A stretch of 64,000 nt of DNA from Rheinheimera sediminis (GTDB lineage Bacteria > Pseudomonadota > Gammaproteobacteria > Enterobacterales > Alteromonadaceae). Below are positions 8,028-16,439 of the stretch, one piece after another (the first letter of the stretch is position 1; each line of letters starts with the position of its first letter). Location of the stretch: assembly GCF_004005375.1 (NCBI RefSeq), contig NZ_RZUF01000011.1:1-64000 (forward strand), written 5' to 3'. Both the position numbers and the translations under genes were made by a program. Under the pieces are notes generated by a model. It searched no databases, was not told the DNA's origin, and was given only the letters and a program-made list of their open reading frames with translations.

Positions 8028-8969
8028 TTATAGATGCAACTCGTCTGCCACTTCTGTAATTAAGCGCCGCAGCCAGATATGACTGGCATCCTGATGCAAT
8101 AACGGGCTCCAGATCATCTTCAGCTCGATAGACGGAATCGGAAAAGGTGGATCCAATACTTTCATGGTTACATCATTCTGATACAAAAGCGCAGCCCGTA
8201 AAGGCAAGGTCGCTATCAAATCTGTTTCTACCGCCAAATGCATAGCTACATGATAATTTCGGGTAAAGACACTGATGCTTCGCTGTTTACCGAACTTCGC
8301 CAAGGCTTCATCCACCCAGCCAAGCTTCTGCACATCGGCCGGATCCATGCCCACACCTACACCAAAACCAGTTTTACTGACCCAGATATGCTGTGCTTTG
8401 AGGTAAGTGTCTAAATTAAAGTTGCCAAGAATAGGGTTTAAGCTATTGACCAGACAAGCAAAACTATCGCGCCATATGGTCTTTTGATGAAAAGACTGTG
8501 GCAGCTGATCAAAGCGGTTTATCGCCATATCCACTTTGCCGTTTTCCACATCATGAAAGGTCACGTCTGACGGTGTCATGATATCCAGCGAGGTACCTGG
8601 CGCCTGAGCCCGTAGCTTTTTTAATAAAGCTGGAATAAGGGTAGAAGCCGCATAATCGCTGGCCATAATACGAAATACCCTATGGCTGTGTTCTGGCTCA
8701 AAATCTTTGTTCGGTTGTAGAGTTTCTTCCAGAGTGAGCAGAATCCCCCGCACTACAGGCGCTAATTCTTTGGCTCGTTCTGTTGGCACCATACCGTCAG
8801 AGGTACGGACCAGAATAGGGTCGTTCAGCAAATCCCGCAGTCGTTTTAAGCCATTACTCATGGCTGGCTGAGTGATATTGAGCTGGTTCGCTGCCCGGGT
8901 AACGTTTTTCTCCCGCAGTAATACGTCCAGATACACCAACAAATTCAGGTCAATTTTACTGATATTCAT
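8028..8969 (-). CDS. LysR-family regulator between aceB and aceA
   Basis: A 313-residue LysR-type regulator. The winged HTH covers residues ~6-65 (LNLLVYLDVLLREKNVTRAANQLNITQPAMSNGLKRLR) and a type-2 periplasmic-binding-like effector domain covers ~90-305. The N-terminus resembles the NodD/SyrM-type subgroup, in which IDLNLL is common. It is convergent to aceB and divergent from aceA, with a 15-bp ATTCA/TGAAT palindrome in the shared promoter region. Control of the glyoxylate shunt is therefore the natural inference, since LysR regulators usually act on divergent neighbours. The effector is unknown. Confidence 0.88.
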   Translation of the reverse strand: MNISKIDLNLLVYLDVLLREKNVTRAANQLNITQPAMSNGLKRLRDLLNDPILVRTSDGMVPTERAKELAPVVRGILLTLEETLQPNKDFEPEHSHRVFRIMASDYAASTLIPALLKKLRAQAPGTSLDIMTPSDVTFHDVENGKVDMAINRFDQLPQSFHQKTIWRDSFACLVNSLNPILGNFNLDTYLKAQHIWVSKTGFGVGVGMDPADVQKLGWVDEALAKFGKQRSISVFTRNYHVAMHLAVETDLIATLPLRAALLYQNDVTMKVLDPPFPIPSIELKMIWSPLLHQDASHIWLRRLITEVADELHL

Positions 8970-9018
8970 TTGTTTCCACTTTTTATAACTGACTAAGTCT
9001 CGATTGCATGCTTTATAT

Positions 9019-9033
9019 ATTCACACAATGAAT
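9019..9033. promoter_or_regulatory. LysR-type box between the regulator gene and aceA
   Basis: ATTCA-CACAA-TGAAT is a perfect 5-bp-arm palindrome of 15 bp, the size and shape of a LysR recognition site. It sits 50 bp upstream of the LysR start codon and 117 bp upstream of the aceA start codon. Binding is inferred. Confidence 0.5.
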
Positions 9034-9149
9034 GATGAGAATCAAAAAAATCAGCTATATGAATCCTCTTTTTGAAACCTATAGTGAATGTCAACAGAGG
9101 CAGTTACCAAATGCCGGCTAAACAACAGACAACAAAACGAGGAAGCATC

Positions 9150-10748
9150 ATGTCAGCTTATCAACAGATCATTAAACAACTGGAACAAAGCTGCAAAGCG
9201 CAAGGAACAGGCTGGGCCGCTATCAATGCGGAGTCTGCTGCCCGCATGCAGTTACAAAACCGCTTTAAAACAGGGTTAGAGATTGCGCAGTATACTGCCG
9301 ACATTATGCGTGAAGACATGGCTGCTTATGACGCCGACAGCAGTCAGTACACTCAGTCTTTAGGCTGTTGGCATGGCTTTATCGGCCAACAAAAACTGAT
9401 CGCCATCAAAAAACATTTCGGCAGCACTAAACGCAAATACTTGTATTTATCTGGTTGGATGATTGCAGCGCTGCGTTCAGAATTTGGTCCTCAACCTGAT
9501 CAGTCTATGCATGAAAAAACTGCAGTGCCTGCCTTAATCGAAGAGTTATACACCTTCTTAAAGCAAGCAGATGCCCGTGAATTAGGTGGTTTATTCCGTG
9601 AACTGGATGACGCCCGCGCTAAAGACGATCAAGCCAAAGCAGCCGAAGTGCTGGCTAAAATTGACAACTTCGAAACTCATGTAGTGCCTATTATTGCCGA
9701 CATCGATGCTGGTTTTGGTAATGCCGAAGCAACCTATTTACTGGCGAAAAAGATGATTGAAGCCGGTGCCTGCGCCATTCAGATTGAAAACCAGGTGTCG
9801 GATGAAAAACAATGTGGTCACCAGGACGGCAAAGTTACAGTGCCTCATGCTGATTTCTTAGCGAAAATTAATGCAGTGCGTTACGCCTTTTTAGAATTAG
9901 GCATAGAGAACGGTATTATCGTTGCCCGCACTGACTCTTTAGGTGCTGGTTTAACCAAACAAATTGCGGTCACCAATGAAGCCGGTGATTTAGGCGATTT
10001 ATACAATAGTTTCTTAGATGGTGATTACATTCAAAGTGCCTCTGATATTCAAAACGGCGATGTGGTGGTTAAAGCGAACGGTAAGCTGTTAAAACCAAAA
10101 CGCCTGCAAAGTGGCTTGTTTCAGTTTAAACAAGGCAGCGGTGTCGACCGTGTAGTGCTGGATTGTATTACCTCGCTTCAGCACGGTGCGGATCTGCTGT
10201 GGATTGAGACAGAAAAACCTCATGTCGGTCAGATCGCTGAAATGGTCAATCGTATTCGTGAAGTGGTGCCTAATGCTAAGCTGGTTTACAACAATAGCCC
10301 GTCATTTAACTGGACGCTGAATTTCCGTCAGCAAGTTTTTGATGCATGGCAAGCTGCGGCTAAAGATGTATCTGCTTATGACAGAGCCAAACTGATGAGT
10401 GCCGACTACGACACCACGGAGCTGGCATTAGAAGCCGACAATCGCATACAGACTTTCCAGGCGGATGCTGCCCGTGAAGCAGGTATTTTCCACCACCTGA
10501 TCACTTTGCCTACTTACCATACGGCTGCCTTGTCGACCGACAATCTGGCGAAAGAGTACTTTGGTGCTGCAGGTATGTTGGGTTATGTGGCTGGCGTACA
10601 ACGCAAAGAAATTCGTCAGGGTATTGCCTGTGTCAAACACCAGAATATGTCTGGCTCTGACATTGGTGATGATCATAAAGAGTACTTCTCTGGGGAAGCT
10701 GCGTTGAAAGCCTCAGGGAAAGACAACACCATGAACCAGTTCTCCTAA
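9150..10748 (+). CDS. aceA: Isocitrate lyase
   Basis: A 532-residue isocitrate lyase, which splits isocitrate to succinate and glyoxylate as the first step of the glyoxylate bypass. The active-site segment KQCGHQDGKVTVP contains the catalytic Cys near residue 222. Metal and substrate elements include IIADIDAGFGN just before it and WIETEKPH further on. The length and the KQCGHQ variant match the longer class found in Pseudomonas-type organisms rather than the 434-residue E. coli form. GAGGA upstream of the ATG at 9150 supports this start over an in-frame ATG 26 codons earlier. A divergent LysR regulator probably controls it, and a terminator follows at 10921. Confidence 0.95.
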   Translation: MSAYQQIIKQLEQSCKAQGTGWAAINAESAARMQLQNRFKTGLEIAQYTADIMREDMAAYDADSSQYTQSLGCWHGFIGQQKLIAIKKHFGSTKRKYLYLSGWMIAALRSEFGPQPDQSMHEKTAVPALIEELYTFLKQADARELGGLFRELDDARAKDDQAKAAEVLAKIDNFETHVVPIIADIDAGFGNAEATYLLAKKMIEAGACAIQIENQVSDEKQCGHQDGKVTVPHADFLAKINAVRYAFLELGIENGIIVARTDSLGAGLTKQIAVTNEAGDLGDLYNSFLDGDYIQSASDIQNGDVVVKANGKLLKPKRLQSGLFQFKQGSGVDRVVLDCITSLQHGADLLWIETEKPHVGQIAEMVNRIREVVPNAKLVYNNSPSFNWTLNFRQQVFDAWQAAAKDVSAYDRAKLMSADYDTTELALEADNRIQTFQADAAREAGIFHHLITLPTYHTAALSTDNLAKEYFGAAGMLGYVAGVQRKEIRQGIACVKHQNMSGSDIGDDHKEYFSGEAALKASGKDNTMNQFS

Positions 10749-10831
10749 CCAACTGGTGCATGGCGACTATACCTAAGGTACTGACAGGGCTGAGGGTGGA
10801 TGTCCCCGACCTAATTGCTGAAAAGAAGAGT

Positions 10832-10889
10832 GACTCAAAGTAATTGATGTCGCAGTCAACAACGCTGCGGCTTCAAGTACGAAGAGTAT
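10832..10889. repeat. Shortened copy of the TATACCC/GGGTATA-ended dispersed element
   Basis: The segment has a left-end-like part (ACTCAAAGTAATTGATG) fused almost directly to a right end (GCTGCGGCTTCAAGTACGAAG). Fuller copies are at 14064-14190 and 50323-50504. It lies between the aceA stop and its terminator and looks like an internally deleted copy. Confidence 0.55.
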
Positions 10890-10920
10890 TTGATTTACGT
10901 GGTCGGGTTATACTGACATT

Positions 10921-10945
10921 GGCAGCCGCAAGGCTGCCTTTTTTA
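10921..10945 (+). terminator. aceA terminator
   Basis: GGCAGCC-GCAA-GGCTGCC followed by TTTTTT: a 7-bp GC-rich stem with a GNRA loop and a U-tract. It lies about 170 bp after the aceA stop. Confidence 0.92.
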
Positions 10946-11041
10946 TATGCGCAATAAGGCTTTAGTCTTGTCTTTATTACCTAAATCTGACATTTTCACT
11001 ACCTCACTAGCTATTTAATTTAAACCAAAGGGAGCTTCATT

Positions 11042-11281
11042 ATGATAAATGCTGTAAAGCATGCAAAACGTAACGCTTTGAAAAATAGTCTAAAAGTTGT
11101 AATTGTAGGCTTTCCGTTGGTAGGGGTTTTGGTAGGTACAGCTTTTGGCGTCATGCTGGGTGCTGGTTTTCATCTGGAGCAAAACTTATGGCAGTCACCA
11201 GCTGTGTTCTCGCTGGTCGTCGGTACAGCGTTATTACTGGGAGTGACTTGGTATTACGCTAAAAAAATAGAGCAGTTATAA
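11042..11281 (+). CDS. Small two-helix membrane protein, hypothetical
   Basis: A 79-residue protein with a basic N-terminus (KHAKRNALKNSLK) and two hydrophobic segments, ~17-42 and ~52-71, so it is probably an inner-membrane protein with both ends in the cytoplasm. GGGAGC is placed before the ATG. It lies alone between the aceA terminator and the AGCS symporter gene, 330 bp before the latter. I do not recognise the family. Composition and the clear ribosome binding site support a real gene. Confidence 0.6.
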   Translation: MINAVKHAKRNALKNSLKVVIVGFPLVGVLVGTAFGVMLGAGFHLEQNLWQSPAVFSLVVGTALLLGVTWYYAKKIEQL

Positions 11282-11610
11282 TCCAGCTAAGCTCTTCTGT
11301 ACATAAAAAAGGCAATATGGCTTGGGCCATGAGTCCTGAATCCAGAATCATACAGAGATTATAAGCAACAGATCACCACCTGGATACAGAGCTTTTGCCC
11401 TGTCCGTCAGGTTTAAAAAATAACAATGGTTCTGTGCTTTTTGCTGCGGTATCTTGTTATTGCAAAGTAAAGTGTTGAGCAAAACAGCCAGAACTGCGAA
11501 TTAACGCAGAAGTCTGACCAATAGGCTTGCTTTCTGGCTATTCAGCTATTGATATGGCAAATTAAGCGGCGTATGAAAATTTAAGTTCAGAATAATTATA
11601 AGGAAGGGAA
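11282..11610. other. Intergenic leader of the AGCS symporter gene
   Basis: This stretch of 329 bases has no convincing reading frame, no clear terminator and no recognisable riboswitch. The only clear element is AAGGAAGGG just before the symporter ATG at 11611, its ribosome binding site. The long leader could hold regulation that I cannot identify. Confidence 0.5.
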
Positions 11611-13128
11611 ATGGAAGGCTTTATTAGTGCGCTAAACAGCATAGTCTGGAGCCCGGCGCTGATTTACCTCTGCCTTGGCGCAGGCTTGTTCTACTCAATA
11701 CTCACCCGTTTTGCTCAAGTGCGTCATTTCAAAGAAATGTGCAAACTGATGCTCAACAACAACGAATCTGACAAAGGTATCTCGTCATTCCAGGCTCTGG
11801 CTGTGTCTTTATCTGGCCGGGTTGGTGTAGGTAATATTGCTGGTGTTGCAGCTGCTATAGGTTTTGGTGGCCCAGGTGCTGTGTTCTGGATGTGGATAGT
11901 CGCCTTTTTAGGTGCCAGTACAGCTTATGTGGAATCAACTTTAGGTCAGTTGTACAAAGTTGAAGAAAATGGCCAGTACCGTGGTGGTCCGGCCTATTAT
12001 TTTGAACGTTGTCTCGGCTGGCGCTGGCTGGGTATCTTGTTTGCTATTTCCGCCATTATCGGCTGCGGTATCTTTTTACCAGGTGTGCAGGCCAATGCGG
12101 TAGGTAATGCTATTACTCAGGTTTTTGGTGAAGGCACAGCTGTAGTCACCAGCTTTGGTGAAGTGGGAAGTCATAAGCTAATAGGCCTTGCTTTTATCCT
12201 GATTATCCTTGCTTTTATTATCTTCGGTGGCATCAAACGTATTGCTAACTTTACCCAAATTGTGGTGCCTTTTATGGCCCTGGGTTACATCATCCTGGCG
12301 CTTATTGTGGTGTTTCTTAATCTGGACAGAGTCCCTGCTATTTTTGGTTTGATCCTCAGTGATGCTTTTACAGCTCAGGCTGGTTTTGGTGCTGCTATCG
12401 GCTGGGGGGTAAAACGGGGTATTTATTCTAATGAAGCAGGTCAGGGCACTGGCCCTCATGCAGCTGCAGCAGCAGAAGTTGACCATCCCGCTCAGCAAGG
12501 TTTAGTGCAGGCATTTTCCGTCTATGTGGATACTTTATTTGTCTGTACAGCGACAGCTTTAATGATTTTGATGACTGGGCAATACAATGTTCAGACGGAA
12601 GATTTTAATGCGGCCACAGGTGCAGGCACTATGATCATGCAGAATATTGATGCATCCACTGTGGTGGCTTCACCTGCGTTTACCCAAATGGCTTTGCATA
12701 GTGTATTTGGTCAATTTGGTCAGGTGTTTGCTGGTCTGGCTATTTTCTTCTTCGCTTTTACCACTATTCTGGCCTACTACTACATCACAGAAACCAACGT
12801 CGCCTACCTGAATCGCCTATTCAACAATAAACTGCCTAATCTGGTATTTAAGTTGATATTGATGTTTATGGTTGCATACGGCACAGTCAACAGCGCTGGT
12901 TATATCTGGAATATTGGCGACTTGGGCGTGGGTATTATGGCCTGGGTGAATGTAGTGGGCATTCTGGTGATCTTCTTTATGTACAAGCCAACGATGCGCT
13001 GTCTGCGTGATTATGAAGAGCAGAAAAAGACTGGTGGTCCTGTAACTTTCGATCCCGTGAAGTTGGGCATTAAAAATGCGACTTTCTGGGAGAAACGCCT
13101 GGAACAACAGCAAAAAGATCAGAAGTAA
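11611..13128 (+). CDS. AGCS-family sodium:alanine/glycine symporter
   Basis: A 505-residue inner-membrane carrier with about 10-11 hydrophobic segments. Family marks are FQALAVSLSGRVGVGNIAGVA near residues 60-80, GGPGAVFWMWIVAFLGAST near 90, YRGGPAYYFER near 128, and GWGVKRGIYSNEAGQGTGPHAAAAA near 265, the AGCS signature. It imports alanine or glycine with sodium. The C-terminal tail is charged and cytoplasmic. It stands alone with its own terminator at 13150. Confidence 0.92.
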   Translation: MEGFISALNSIVWSPALIYLCLGAGLFYSILTRFAQVRHFKEMCKLMLNNNESDKGISSFQALAVSLSGRVGVGNIAGVAAAIGFGGPGAVFWMWIVAFLGASTAYVESTLGQLYKVEENGQYRGGPAYYFERCLGWRWLGILFAISAIIGCGIFLPGVQANAVGNAITQVFGEGTAVVTSFGEVGSHKLIGLAFILIILAFIIFGGIKRIANFTQIVVPFMALGYIILALIVVFLNLDRVPAIFGLILSDAFTAQAGFGAAIGWGVKRGIYSNEAGQGTGPHAAAAAEVDHPAQQGLVQAFSVYVDTLFVCTATALMILMTGQYNVQTEDFNAATGAGTMIMQNIDASTVVASPAFTQMALHSVFGQFGQVFAGLAIFFFAFTTILAYYYITETNVAYLNRLFNNKLPNLVFKLILMFMVAYGTVNSAGYIWNIGDLGVGIMAWVNVVGILVIFFMYKPTMRCLRDYEEQKKTGGPVTFDPVKLGIKNATFWEKRLEQQQKDQK

Positions 13129-13149
13129 CAACTGATTATCGTGAAATTA

Positions 13150-13175
13150 GGAGCCGCAAATGGCTCCTTTTTTTT
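13150..13175 (+). terminator. Terminator after the AGCS symporter
   Basis: GGAGCC-GCAAAT-GGCTCC followed by eight T. It begins 22 bp after the stop codon. The T-run ends just before the ribosome binding site of the next gene. Confidence 0.9.
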
Positions 13176-13187
13176 AAGAGGGAATTG

Positions 13188-13721
13188 ATGGTGATTTGTA
13201 AAACCGAGCGTTTAACTTTGCGTGAGCTGCAGCTAAGTGACGCTGAGTTTGTTTTGCGTCTCTATAACGACCCCAGCTTCTTACAGCATATAGGCGATAA
13301 AGGTGTTCGTACTGTTGAAGATGCTGAACAGAATGTGCGACAAGGTGCGATCGCCAGTTATGCACAGTATGGCTATGGCATGTGGCTGGTTGAAAATCAG
13401 CGGGGCCAGGCCATAGGTTTATGTGGCCTGATTAAACGCGACTTCTTAGCTGAAACAGACCTGGGCTATGCTTATCTGCCTGAGTTTTTTGGTTTAGGTT
13501 ATGCCTATGAAGCTGCAGTGGCTGTATTGGCTTATGTGGCAGAGCACAGCAGTTTAAAAACACTGGTTGCTATAGTGTCACCCGACAATCTGGCGTCTAA
13601 GGCCTTGTTACAGAAACTTGGGTTTGAGCAGGATGGTCAAGTGCTGGTGCCGGATAAAAATGAAATGGTCGATTTTTACCGTATTCAGTTAGATATAAAG
13701 CCTGCTACTTCGATAAATTAG
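13188..13721 (+). CDS. GNAT-family N-acetyltransferase (RimJ/RimL type)
   Basis: A 177-residue acetyltransferase. It starts with KTERLTLRELQLSDAEFVLRLYND, typical of RimJ/RimL-like GNAT proteins. The acetyl-CoA-binding motif A region is LGYAYLPEFFGLGYAYEAAVAVLAYV near residues 92-117, and the C-terminal NLASKALLQKLGFEQDG is the usual SxxLLEKLGF-type motif B. It would acetylate an amino group; the substrate may be a protein N-terminus or a small molecule and cannot be told. The ATG at 13188 is preferred over the TTG one codon earlier, with GAGGG upstream. Confidence 0.85.
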   Translation: MVICKTERLTLRELQLSDAEFVLRLYNDPSFLQHIGDKGVRTVEDAEQNVRQGAIASYAQYGYGMWLVENQRGQAIGLCGLIKRDFLAETDLGYAYLPEFFGLGYAYEAAVAVLAYVAEHSSLKTLVAIVSPDNLASKALLQKLGFEQDGQVLVPDKNEMVDFYRIQLDIKPATSIN

Positions 13722-13775
13722 AGCTCAAGCTTTTGCCTCTGTGATGAGGCATTGCAGTACAGCGAAGAAGAGGCT

Positions 13776-13800
13776 AACCCCAGAGTGGGTTGTTTTATTG
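13776..13800 (+). terminator. Weak terminator after the GNAT gene
   Basis: AACCC-CAGAGT-GGGTT is followed by a T-rich tail. The stem is only 5 bp. It overlaps the end of the convergent lipoprotein gene. Confidence 0.4.
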
Positions 13801-14037
13801 ATTTTTTGACTCAGAAGCTGGTGTTGTAGGAGGCTGTTGCTGCTTCTGCTGTTTTAAATACTCTTGATAAGTTCCGCCCTGACGTTCAAGACATTGAGCT
13901 TTAACTTGTGCCGGAAGCTGATTGCACTGAGAACGATGATCCCTTTGCATTCTTTCATACCACCATTCATCTGAGTTCCTGGGGCTGTAAGAACAGGCAC
14001 TTTGCAACAGAACCAGCAGCAATATGGCAATACGCAT
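13795..14037 (-). CDS. Small lipoprotein, hypothetical
   Basis: An 80-residue protein with a lipoprotein signal peptide: MRIAILLLVLLQSAC, with lipobox LQSAC and lipidation at Cys15. The mature part starts SYSPRNSDEWWYERM and is rich in Gln and charged residues, with two further Cys (NQLPAQVKAQCLER) and a Gln/Pro-rich tail. It resembles short envelope lipoproteins of unknown role. The start at 14037 is set by GGAGA before the ATG; the frame is open further upstream but runs through a dispersed repeat. The function is unknown. Confidence 0.72.
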   Translation of the reverse strand: MRIAILLLVLLQSACSYSPRNSDEWWYERMQRDHRSQCNQLPAQVKAQCLERQGGTYQEYLKQQKQQQPPTTPASESKNQ

Positions 14038-14063
14038 AAAGAGTCTCCGTTTCAATAAGTTGA

Positions 14064-14190
14064 TATAGCCAAAGTAACTGGAGTTGCAGCCAGATGACAA
14101 GAGCGTGAGACCCCATGAGTACAGTGTCCTATGTGATTGGGGCGAGCGCACGCAGTCAAAAAAGCTGCAGCTTCAAGTACGAAGGTTATA
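14064..14190. repeat. Complete 127-bp dispersed element with imperfect terminal inverted repeats
   Basis: The left end, TATAGCCAAAGTAACTGGAG, and the right end, CTTCAAGTACGAAGGTTATA, are imperfect inverted repeats of about 26 bp extending into TTGCAGC/GCTGCAG. The middle holds GACCCCATGAG...GATTGGGGCGAG, another pair of arms, so the RNA would fold. Related copies are at 10832, 38585 and 50323. No protein is encoded, so it is MITE-like or REP-like. Confidence 0.72.
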
Positions 14191-14325
14191 AAAGTATGCA
14201 TGTCTCAAGGGCTGATTACCAGAGTTTTGTCCCTGAGTGCTCAGGCCACTGCTGTCATTAAAAGTTCATCAAAAAAACTCAAACGCCTGCAACACAACCT
14301 TTTATTCTGATGATAAATCAATTCA

Positions 14326-15351
14326 TTGGCGCTCACTGTGCAAACCAAAAGACAACGTTCTCTGTTACCTGAACTGATCCGGCTGGAGGCACTGATCGAT
14401 ACTTTACCTGCAACTATTAAAGCCACAGAACTGGCCCGTTTTCAATCCGGTTTGCATTCATACCCCAGTTACTTGATAGAAATGGCAAGTTTTGACGCCA
14501 GCAAACCTACTTTGCTATTGACTGGAGGGGTACATGGTCTGGAGCGTATTGGCTCTGCAGTGCTGATTGCCTTTCTGGAAAGTTTGCTGCAAAGACTGGA
14601 GTGGGATCATGGGTTACAGCATCAGCTCAGCCAATTGAATGTTTTATTTTTACCTATGGTGAACCCTGTAGGTATGGCGACTCACAGGCGCAGTAATGGC
14701 AATGGTGTGGATTTAATGCGTAATGCACCAGTGCACTGTGAAGATAAAGCGGCGTTTTTAGTGGGGGGGCAGCAATATTCAGCTCGTTTGCCCTGGTTCA
14801 GAGGCAATCCGCAGCAACCTGAAGCTGAAAATCAGGTGTTGTTCGAGCTGGTGCGGCAAAAGTTATTTCAAAGCTCTTTTAGCATGGTGCTGGATTGTCA
14901 CTCTGGGTTTGGCCAGGTCGACAGGATCTGGTTTCCTTATGCCAAAAGCCGTAAACCTCTGCCGCATTTAGCTGAACTCTACCGCTTACGCCAGCTGCTG
15001 TTTGACAGCTATCCGCATCAGGCTTATCAGTTTGAACCTCAGTCGCTGCATTATTTATGTCATGGCGATTTATGGGATTATTTGTACGACGAGTCATTGC
15101 AGCAAAACACTTTGTTTTTACCTTTAACTCTGGAAATGGGCTCATGGAACTGGGTGCGGAAAAATCCCTTTCAGTTGTTATCCAGTTTAGGTTTGTTTCA
15201 TCCGGTCAAACCGCACAGGGTAAAACGGGTGTTGCGTACTCATTTAACTTTATTTCATTTTTTAATAGCAGCCACTGCGTCACACCAGCAGTGGCGGCGG
15301 GTGATGCATCCACGCATGCTCAGGCAAGAGGCAATGGAGCTATGGTATTGA
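14326..15351 (+). CDS. M14-family zinc carboxypeptidase / aspartoacylase-like protein
   Basis: A 341-residue zinc hydrolase. LLLTGGVHGLERIG provides metal ligands His70 and Glu73, LDCHSG provides His192, and LTLEMGSW provides the likely general base Glu270. NGNGVDLMRN near residue 125-134 is the substrate-binding N-x-x-x-x-R segment. The family includes carboxypeptidases and succinylglutamate desuccinylase/aspartoacylase-like enzymes; the exact substrate is unknown. Its last 10 bases overlap the next hydrolase gene, suggesting translational coupling. The start codon is uncertain: the frame opens with TTG at 14326 and I see no strong ribosome binding site. Confidence 0.8.
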   Translation: MALTVQTKRQRSLLPELIRLEALIDTLPATIKATELARFQSGLHSYPSYLIEMASFDASKPTLLLTGGVHGLERIGSAVLIAFLESLLQRLEWDHGLQHQLSQLNVLFLPMVNPVGMATHRRSNGNGVDLMRNAPVHCEDKAAFLVGGQQYSARLPWFRGNPQQPEAENQVLFELVRQKLFQSSFSMVLDCHSGFGQVDRIWFPYAKSRKPLPHLAELYRLRQLLFDSYPHQAYQFEPQSLHYLCHGDLWDYLYDESLQQNTLFLPLTLEMGSWNWVRKNPFQLLSSLGLFHPVKPHRVKRVLRTHLTLFHFLIAATASHQQWRRVMHPRMLRQEAMELWY

Positions 15352-16127
15352 ATCCGGATAAAACCCCGGTACTTTTGATCCGTGGGCTATTACGTGAAAG
15401 CCGGCATTGGTTGGATTTCCCGGTTTTGCTCAGTGAGCAGCTGCAACGGCCCGTTTTGACTCTGGATTTGCCGGGTTGTGGTGCTTTACACAAAGAAAAA
15501 TCGGCTGCCTCCATCCCAGCTTTACGCTCTGCACTGCAACAACAATTTGCAGCGCATTATCCACAATATCAGGGGCAGCAGCTTCATGTGGTGGCTATAT
15601 CCATGGGCGGCATGCTGGCACTGGACTGGGCGCTTGATGCGCCACAGCAGGTGAAGTCTTTGTCGATGATTAACAGCAGCAGTGCTGGTCTAAGTCCGTT
15701 TTGGCACAGGCTGCAGATGCGTAATTACTTGAAAGTATTATTAGCTGTGTTGGCAGGTCCGATACAACGCGAAGAGCTGATCTGGCAAATGACAGTCAGT
15801 TCAGCACTGCAGCCTGAGGTGTTAAAACAATGGCAACAGTGGGCTATAGAGCAACCTGTCAGTAGAAGCAATGCATTGCGCCAGCTTTGGGCCGCCAGCC
15901 GTTTTCGGGCTGAACGCAAGCCACTTTGTCCGGTATTCATTCTTTCCGGTCTGGCGGATCAACTGGTGTCGCCACTATGCAGCGTAGCTCTGGCCAATCA
16001 ACTACAAGCGCCTTTATTGACACATCCGACCGCTGGACATGATTTGCCTCTGGATGCGACAGATTGGCTGATAGAGCAGTTAATTTCTCATCTGTCATTC
16101 GATCATGAATCTAGATTGCGGTGTTAA
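15342..16127 (+). CDS. Alpha/beta hydrolase
   Basis: A 261-residue alpha/beta-hydrolase-fold enzyme. The nucleophile elbow is AISMGG with Ser87, an acid candidate is in LSGLADQLVS near residue 210, and the His is in TAGHDLPLD near 233. It starts inside the end of the preceding peptidase gene (10-bp overlap), with GGAG close before the ATG, so the two are probably translated together. Dividing lines between esterase, lipase and peptidase activity cannot be drawn from sequence. The frame is open a further 95 codons upstream, but that part lies over the preceding gene and is not real. Confidence 0.85.
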   Translation: MVLNPDKTPVLLIRGLLRESRHWLDFPVLLSEQLQRPVLTLDLPGCGALHKEKSAASIPALRSALQQQFAAHYPQYQGQQLHVVAISMGGMLALDWALDAPQQVKSLSMINSSSAGLSPFWHRLQMRNYLKVLLAVLAGPIQREELIWQMTVSSALQPEVLKQWQQWAIEQPVSRSNALRQLWAASRFRAERKPLCPVFILSGLADQLVSPLCSVALANQLQAPLLTHPTAGHDLPLDATDWLIEQLISHLSFDHESRLRC

Positions 16128-16439
16128 CTTCATAGATAAGTTAGTTTTTGTACTCTGGATCTAATGAGCACGTCAGTGGTTTGAGCTGGTTTAAACTCAG
16201 GGATATACAACTTCTATTAGCCTGCTGTCATGCAGTTTTCCATCTGCCCGGTTTATTCCGCCTAAGGAGGGGGCATAGTCATTATTGATGTTGAGTTTGA
16301 AGATAAAACACATAAAGCCAGCATTGACTCATGCACTGAAGTAAGTTGGATTAACACTCGAGATGAAAAAGTAGACTTGGTTTGGTAGTCGGCAGACACA
16401 GGCCGAAAAACAAGCTTGGCAGGCTCCTGGTGCAGCGCC
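16128..16439. other. Intergenic region with a possible start-less small reading frame
   Basis: The 312-base gap lies between a plus-strand hydrolase and a minus-strand membrane protein. On the plus strand, AAGGAGG (16264-16270) is followed by ATA at 16275 and an open frame to the TAG ending at 16389. It reads VIIDVEFEDKTHKASIDS..., about 38 codons with normal-looking composition but no ATG, GTG or TTG. It may be a decayed small gene or chance. Nothing else is recognised. Confidence 0.3.

Noticed and set aside
11282-11610. Glycine or alanine riboswitch before the AGCS symporter
   Set aside because: I looked for paired conserved cores and a terminator or SD-sequestering stem and found none that was convincing.
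15057-15341. Upstream extension of the alpha/beta hydrolase frame
   Set aside because: It overlaps the conserved C-terminal half of the M14-family gene; the ATG at 15342 with GGAG fits the hydrolase family's start.
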